Positions 12,272 to 16,569 of a stretch of DNA of 16,569 bases are shown piece by piece (position 1 is the first letter of the stretch; the number at the start of each line of letters is the position of its first letter). A model generated the notes under the pieces. That model saw only the letters and a program-made list of their open reading frames with translations. It searched no databases and was not told the origin of the DNA. Both the position numbers and the translations under genes were made by a program. The DNA comes from JADFNO01 sp965369945 (GTDB lineage: Bacteria; Planctomycetota; Phycisphaerae; Phycisphaerales; SM1A02): contig CBDUST010000067.1 of assembly GCA_965369945.1 (NCBI GenBank), positions 1-16,569 of the forward strand. The letters are read 5' to 3'.

Positions 12272-15238
12272 GTGGTGGAAACCTCTCGGGTAATTCGCCG
12301 TGGGGCGCGCACTCGCACGACCGGCGACGCGCTGCGGTGCGCGGCCGTTGTGTTGGCTACGATCTTCGTGGTCAGCCAACCGGCCCAAGCACAACGACGC
12401 GTTCCCATCACCGGCGACCGCATCAGCGGGTTCGTCCTACCGATCGAACCAATCACCGGCGACATTCGAATCGAGGCCCTGCGCGCCAGCGCATGGAATG
12501 TCGACGACACGAAACGCCTCTTGCTTAGCGGTGACGTGCGGATCAGTATCGGTGCGTACGTCTTTGAATCGGATGCCGCGGCGGTGTGGATCAATCGCGT
12601 CCCGAGTAAGGACGGGCTGATCAATCAGATCGCCATGTACTTCGACCAGGTGGACGACCCAACCAAACCAGCTGGACTCGGCGTACGCGGCAACCAAGTG
12701 CTCGTGACCGGCAGCGCCCGCGGCGCGGTGGCGCTTCAGGTAAGCCTGCTTCAAGACGAGCAACCACCCGCAACGGGCCTTCTTCGACGAGCCGATCAGC
12801 GGTTGGCTGCGTATCTGCGCACGACCGTGGACGAGCCGCCGCCACCGCTCGGCCACCGGCCGCACGTTCAGATGGGCCCGATCCCTGAACCTGACCAAGC
12901 GGCGCTACCGACCGACATCGCGCTGCCCCCGCGGGAAGGTCGAATGCCACCGTTGTTGGTGCCGGACGCAACCGTCTGGTTCACCTGGGACCGACTCGAA
13001 TTCACGACCGGCGAGGAGGAAAACACGGTCACGCTGATCGGCTCAGTGGTTGTCGAGTACGCCGCACCCGGTAACGGGCAGGATATCTCTCACCTGATGC
13101 TCTCGGCGCAACGTGCGGTCGTCTACACGGACCCCGGTTTGATCGAGGAAATGATGACGGGACGGCTTGAGGCCGAGTCGATCCGAGGAATCTATCTCGA
13201 AGGAAACGTGAATGTGATCGCTCAAGAGGGGCAGTACCAGGTTCGCGCCCCGCAGATGTATTACGACTTCCGCACCGGCCGGGCCATTATGCTCAACGCT
13301 GTGATGCGGACCTACGCCAATCGCGGGCGTCTTCCGGTTTACATCCGAGCGGAGCAGCTGCGACAGATCGCTGCAAATCAGTGGACGGGCGAAAATGTTC
13401 GAGCCTCTGCCAGCGAGTTCTTCACGCCGCACTTGGCCATCGGATCCCAAGGAATCACCGTGACTCGCAATACCTCCCCGGAGGATGCGGACGACGCCAC
13501 GATTCACCTGGAGGGTCGAGGGAATACGCTTCGGCTCGGTGGCACTCCACTGCTGTATTGGCCGAAATTCAGCGGCTCCGTCCAAGACATCCCGCTTCGA
13601 AGCGTGTCGATCGGAACACGAGACAATGACGGTGTGCGACTGGAAACCAAATGGGACGCCTTCTCGTTGTTGGGGCTGGATCAACCGCAACGCATGAAAG
13701 CAGACTTGCGGATTGACGGCTTCTCCAAACGCGGCGCGGGATTCGGACTGGATTTCTCCTACGACATGGAACACGGCGCGGGCTCGGCCGAGCTGTACGG
13801 CCTGTACGACGACGGCGTGGATCGAACATCCTCCGGACGCGAGGTCGAACATAATGAGGAATACCGCGGCGTCGCACTTTGGGAGCACATCATGCGCCTG
13901 GACCGCGACTGGATGCTCCAGGCTCAGGTGGCGTGGATCAGCGACGAAACATTCATCACCGCCTGGCGCGAAGACGATTTCGTCGAGCGCCGAGAATACG
14001 AGACAAGCCTTTATTTGAAGCGCATCAAAGGCAACGAGGCCTTGACCGTCCTGGGAAAGACTGATCTGAACGACTTCGTATCCAACGACTATCTGCTGGC
14101 CAGCCGCCAGTTGCAGGTCGAGCGGCTGCCGGAATTCACCTACCGGCGTTATGGGGACTCTTGGTTCAATGATACGGTGACGTATTCAGGCGAGACGCGC
14201 GTCAGTCGGCTGCGATTCAACTTCGAAGATAGTACGCCGCGCCAGCTCGGCGTTCGAGGGCGTGCGTTTGGGATCAACGACGATGATCGCATCATCGAGG
14301 CGCTACACGATGCCGGACTTCGCAGCACCTTTAGAAATCGCTTCGATTCACGACATGAGATCGTGATGCCTCGCTCGTGGGGCAACGTGAAGATCGCGCC
14401 GTTTCTTGTCGGTCGGTTCACCGCGTACGACGGTGACTTCCAGGAGTTCTCGTCCGATACCGATTCGCAGCGGATTTTCGGCGCGGCCGGCGTTCGCTTC
14501 AACACCCAATTCCAACGGATCGACAACAGCGTCGAGAGTCAGCTGTTCGATCTACACCGCCTCCGGCACATCATCGAGCCTAGTCTTTTGCTGTGGTACG
14601 GTTACGCCGACATTGATCAATTCGATCTGCCGCTATACGACCTCGCTGTCGAGTCATTGGCGACCGGGTCGATCGTCGAACTGGCATTGCGCAACACCTG
14701 GCAGACGCAGCGTGGTGGACCGGGACGGTGGCGATCCGCGGACGTTCTCACCGTTGACGCCGCCTTAGTTCTTCACTCCGGCGACGGCGACCGAGAGTCA
14801 CCCACACCGCAATTCTTTGACTATCGACCCGAATACTCGCAGTTCGGCGATCACGTGTACACATCCTTCCAGTGGCTACCCAGCGATCATCTCTCTTTTG
14901 TCGGCGAAGCAACCTACGATACGGACGACAGCACCGTCACCCGCGGGTCGATCGGGACTGAACTTCGTCACAATCCGCTGCTGTCAACCTATATCGAATA
15001 TCGCTACATCGACATCAGCGAGAACGAGCTGTTGGCCATCGGATGGGATTACCGACTTACGCCGAAGTACCGAGTCACGTTGCGGCCGCAATGGGACTTG
15101 CGCGAAGATGAATTCCGCGCGGTTCGACTCGGTGTGACGCGCAGCTTCCCCGACTTCGATTTCACGATCCAAATCAGACACGATGAAATTCGCGACGACA
15201 CAACACTGGCCGCTTCAATGGACCTCGCCGAGTTCTAG
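12272..15238 (+). CDS. lptD: LPS-assembly outer-membrane protein LptD (OstA-like)
   Basis: A 988-aa exported protein: a signal peptide with arginines, the hydrophobic core CAAVVLATIFVV and a cleavage site after PAQA; an N-terminal periplasmic OstA-like beta region (about 60-370), including LSGDVRISIGAYVFESDAAAVWI and VTLIGSVVVEY; the link segment LRLGGTPLLYWPKFSG; and a long beta-barrel half (about 430-988) with many alternating aromatic strands ending in F. From memory this matches LptD, which inserts lipopolysaccharide in the outer leaflet; the presence of the gene argues for an LPS outer membrane. The start GTG 12272 is chosen because ATG 12260 falls in the -10 box; GTG 12275 is also possible. 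Length is above the 780 aa of E. coli LptD but common outside Proteobacteria. The partner LptE is not in the window. Confidence 0.85.
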   Translation: MVETSRVIRRGARTRTTGDALRCAAVVLATIFVVSQPAQAQRRVPITGDRISGFVLPIEPITGDIRIEALRASAWNVDDTKRLLLSGDVRISIGAYVFESDAAAVWINRVPSKDGLINQIAMYFDQVDDPTKPAGLGVRGNQVLVTGSARGAVALQVSLLQDEQPPATGLLRRADQRLAAYLRTTVDEPPPPLGHRPHVQMGPIPEPDQAALPTDIALPPREGRMPPLLVPDATVWFTWDRLEFTTGEEENTVTLIGSVVVEYAAPGNGQDISHLMLSAQRAVVYTDPGLIEEMMTGRLEAESIRGIYLEGNVNVIAQEGQYQVRAPQMYYDFRTGRAIMLNAVMRTYANRGRLPVYIRAEQLRQIAANQWTGENVRASASEFFTPHLAIGSQGITVTRNTSPEDADDATIHLEGRGNTLRLGGTPLLYWPKFSGSVQDIPLRSVSIGTRDNDGVRLETKWDAFSLLGLDQPQRMKADLRIDGFSKRGAGFGLDFSYDMEHGAGSAELYGLYDDGVDRTSSGREVEHNEEYRGVALWEHIMRLDRDWMLQAQVAWISDETFITAWREDDFVERREYETSLYLKRIKGNEALTVLGKTDLNDFVSNDYLLASRQLQVERLPEFTYRRYGDSWFNDTVTYSGETRVSRLRFNFEDSTPRQLGVRGRAFGINDDDRIIEALHDAGLRSTFRNRFDSRHEIVMPRSWGNVKIAPFLVGRFTAYDGDFQEFSSDTDSQRIFGAAGVRFNTQFQRIDNSVESQLFDLHRLRHIIEPSLLLWYGYADIDQFDLPLYDLAVESLATGSIVELALRNTWQTQRGGPGRWRSADVLTVDAALVLHSGDGDRESPTPQFFDYRPEYSQFGDHVYTSFQWLPSDHLSFVGEATYDTDDSTVTRGSIGTELRHNPLLSTYIEYRYIDISENELLAIGWDYRLTPKYRVTLRPQWDLREDEFRAVRLGVTRSFPDFDFTIQIRHDEIRDDTTLAASMDLAEF

Positions 15239-15332
15239 AGCAGTTTCACTGATGACGTAGCGGCTGCGTGCGCTAGTCATCGAACGCCACGATGAATTTG
15301 CCAATCCCAACGGGTCGATCAGCGCGACTCCG

Positions 15333-15402
15333 GTGGCACGGGCATCCTGCCCGTGCGAATTGTCATGGCGGGACATCTGCACGGGCAGGATGCCCGTGCC
15401 AC
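15333..15402. repeat. Nested inverted repeat between convergent genes (possible bidirectional terminator)
   Basis: Two 24-base arms (15333-15356 and 15379-15402) are perfect reverse complements around a 22-base spacer. Each arm is itself a hairpin, GCACGGGCA-TCC-TGCCCGTGC, with a perfect 9-bp stem. The element lies between the ends of lptD (+) and mtnP (-). No T-run follows, so it is a poor classic terminator, but such a structure can block both polymerases. It is probably a dispersed genomic repeat. Confidence 0.85.
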
Positions 15403-15418
15403 TGGATATTCGGCGAAC

Positions 15419-16318
15419 TCAACTGTTGAAGTATCGACCCCAAAGTACGGCTAGTCGCTCTATCTCAACAGGGTCGATCTGGGATTTATCCGACCAAATC
15501 GCCAAGCGTAGTGCTTCATGAGCTGCGCTGGGATGCTCGCGCAGAATCGAGACGTTCCTGAGCGCGCCCTTGATGAGGTCGATCGCAGCGGCGGTTGCGC
15601 GATTAAGGTTCCCGATAATCTCGCCAAGCAACGAGGATTGATCGATGGTCGCCTCCCTTGACCGCCAAGCATCGTAGTCAGTCGGCAGCGCGATGAGCGC
15701 ATAGGCGAGTTCGGCCTCGCGGGCCAGCCTGGCCTCGGGCAACGCGGTCATTCCAATCAGGTCGCCCCCCCATTGCCGATGCATCTCGGACTCAGCTCTC
15801 GTGGAGAAGCTGGGGCCTTCCATGCACACATAGGCGCCGACTTCATGAACCATCGCTTCGCTGGATTCTTGCGCCGCTTGGAGCAGCCAGCGCCGCATCA
15901 CAGGACAAAACGGTTCGGAGAACTCGACGTGGACGGCACATCGCTCGTAGAAAGTTCTAGGACGACCGTCAGTTTTATCGATCAGTTGATCACAGATAAC
16001 CAGGTCACCCGGCTCGATCTCTTCACGCAAGCTGCCGGCCGCGCCGGAGGCGAGTATGTGGGTACAACCGAGCGCTTTCAGCGCGTAGATATTGGCGCGA
16101 GAAGGTACGGCCGCGGGATTGAGCAGATGTCCTTTGCCGTGGCGCTGGAGCAATGCAATCGGCACGTCGCCAAATCGTCCGGTGACGATCGACGCACTTG
16201 GTTTTCCAAACGGCGTTTCGCAATCGTGCGTTTGCAGATCATCGACGTTCACAGCCTCGGCCAATGCTTCGCCGAGTCCGGTTCCCCCAATGATGCCAAT
16301 GCGCAATTCAACGCTCAT
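15419..16318 (-). CDS. mtnP: S-methyl-5'-thioadenosine phosphorylase
   Basis: A 299-aa type-2 purine nucleoside phosphorylase family enzyme. Seen: GIIGGTGLGE (8-17), LQRHGKGHLLNP (57-68, phosphate-binding R59-H60), YVCMEGPSFSTRAESEM (163-179), IGMTALPEARLARE (188-201) and PTDYDAW (212-218). The aspartates in TDYDxW are typical for MTA/adenosine phosphorylases rather than guanine/hypoxanthine PNPs, where asparagine is found. It cleaves methylthioadenosine to adenine and methylthioribose-1-phosphate in methionine salvage. The C-terminal extension after about residue 255 is unusual and helical. A TTG at 16345 would extend it by nine residues, but ATG 16318 shares its A with the TGA of the preceding rsmA, a TGATG coupling that fixes the start. 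Confidence 0.9.
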   Translation of the reverse strand: MSVELRIGIIGGTGLGEALAEAVNVDDLQTHDCETPFGKPSASIVTGRFGDVPIALLQRHGKGHLLNPAAVPSRANIYALKALGCTHILASGAAGSLREEIEPGDLVICDQLIDKTDGRPRTFYERCAVHVEFSEPFCPVMRRWLLQAAQESSEAMVHEVGAYVCMEGPSFSTRAESEMHRQWGGDLIGMTALPEARLAREAELAYALIALPTDYDAWRSREATIDQSSLLGEIIGNLNRATAAAIDLIKGALRNVSILREHPSAAHEALRLAIWSDKSQIDPVEIERLAVLWGRYFNS

Positions 16319-16569
16319 CAGAACATGGTACCGAACTGCTGCCAAAGCATCACAATTCGCTCAGATGACAGCGCTTCTGGTCGCAAGGCGGCGTTGACGC
16401 CGACGGGCCAGTCGCAATCGCGCCCGAGAATCGACCCGAGTTGCTTGCGGCGCTTCGTGAAGAGTTGTGTCACGAAGCGGGCAAAGTCTTGGCGCTGCGG
16501 GGCCGTATCTAATGCTGAAGAACCCTCACCCCCAACCCCTCTCCCAGGCGGGGATGGGAGAATACGCAC
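16318..16569 (-). CDS. rsmA: 16S rRNA dimethyladenosine transferase RsmA (KsgA), C-terminal fragment
   Basis: An open minus-strand frame running off the right window edge and ending at TGA 16318-16320. Its last 55 codons have the RsmA C-terminal pattern: FARFVTQLFTKRRKQLGSIL, then NAALRPEALSSERIVMLWQQ. The first codons at the edge read VRILP, which matches the conserved VVRLxP just upstream of this helix in the family. Between them lies the stretch SPPGRGVGGEGSS, whose DNA is a palindromic repeat inserted in frame. RsmA dimethylates two adenosines of helix 45 in 16S rRNA. The catalytic methyltransferase domain is outside the window. The stop overlaps the mtnP start by one base, so the genes are translationally coupled. 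Confidence 0.85.
   Translation of the reverse strand: MRILPSPPGRGVGGEGSSALDTAPQRQDFARFVTQLFTKRRKQLGSILGRDCDWPVGVNAALRPEALSSERIVMLWQQFGTMF
16523..16561. repeat. Palindromic G/C-tract repeat inside rsmA
   Basis: On the + strand, CCCTCACCCCCAACCCC is followed by TCTCCCA (16540-16546), an eight-base loop, and TGGGAGA (16555-16561). From memory, very similar short repeats occur dispersed in several bacterial genomes and give peptides like PSPPGRGVGGEG when translated. Here it sits in a linker of RsmA without breaking the frame. Confidence 0.6.

Noticed and set aside
15334..15350. TGGCACG in the palindrome resembling a sigma-54 -24 element
   Set aside because: The GC dinucleotide lies 12 bases after GG rather than 10, and the sequence is explained by the palindrome symmetry.

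Overview
The window reads as an ordinary chromosomal stretch of a moderately GC-rich Gram-negative bacterium. It most resembles Planctomycetota, and within it a Phycisphaerae-like lineage. This placement is inference from gene content: an outer-membrane LptD next to ftsY, a ribH-nusB-ftsY block, a retained ftsI/ftsL/rsmH cell-division block (from memory, lost in the class Planctomycetia), very weak Shine-Dalgarno sequences at most housekeeping starts, and short palindromic intergenic repeats. No ribosomal or tRNA gene fixes the taxonomy.

Layout. 1-3208 (+): end of a division/cell-wall (dcw) cluster, with the rsmH 3' end, a LysM membrane protein, an FtsL-like protein and FtsI; the usual mur genes do not follow. 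3252-6826: an accessory islet. Its + strand half holds a 66-aa unknown, a DUF6899-like protein and a fused nucleotidyltransferase-HEPN protein. Its - strand half is a compact three-gene operon: winged-helix protein with hydrophobic tail, unknown 251-aa protein, DUF488 protein. The two halves converge at about 4770-4843. Parts of the - strand operon are visibly AT-richer than the flanks. 7126-8583 (-): NtrC-type sigma-54 response regulator without a linked kinase. 8584-9052: no convincing gene, but a + strand intrinsic terminator. 9053-10021 (-): UbiA-type prenyltransferase. 10133-12004 (+): ribH, nusB, ftsY behind a good promoter. 12012-12220: four 46-bp tandem repeats, each with a hairpin, plus an inverted half copy. 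12272-15238 (+): lptD, with a strong promoter that implies a leaderless GTG start. 15333-15402: a nested palindrome between convergent genes. 15419-16569 (-): rsmA (partial, carrying an in-frame repeat insertion) coupled to an MTA phosphorylase gene.

How the genes work together. The left end serves septal peptidoglycan synthesis. The right end combines riboflavin synthesis, transcription antitermination, membrane protein targeting, LPS export, rRNA methylation and methionine salvage. The best candidate for an undescribed system is the islet at 3252-6826, especially the - strand operon: its order (DNA-binding/membrane-tail protein, unknown protein, DUF488) has the form of an anti-invader or stress cassette, but no function can be proved from sequence alone.
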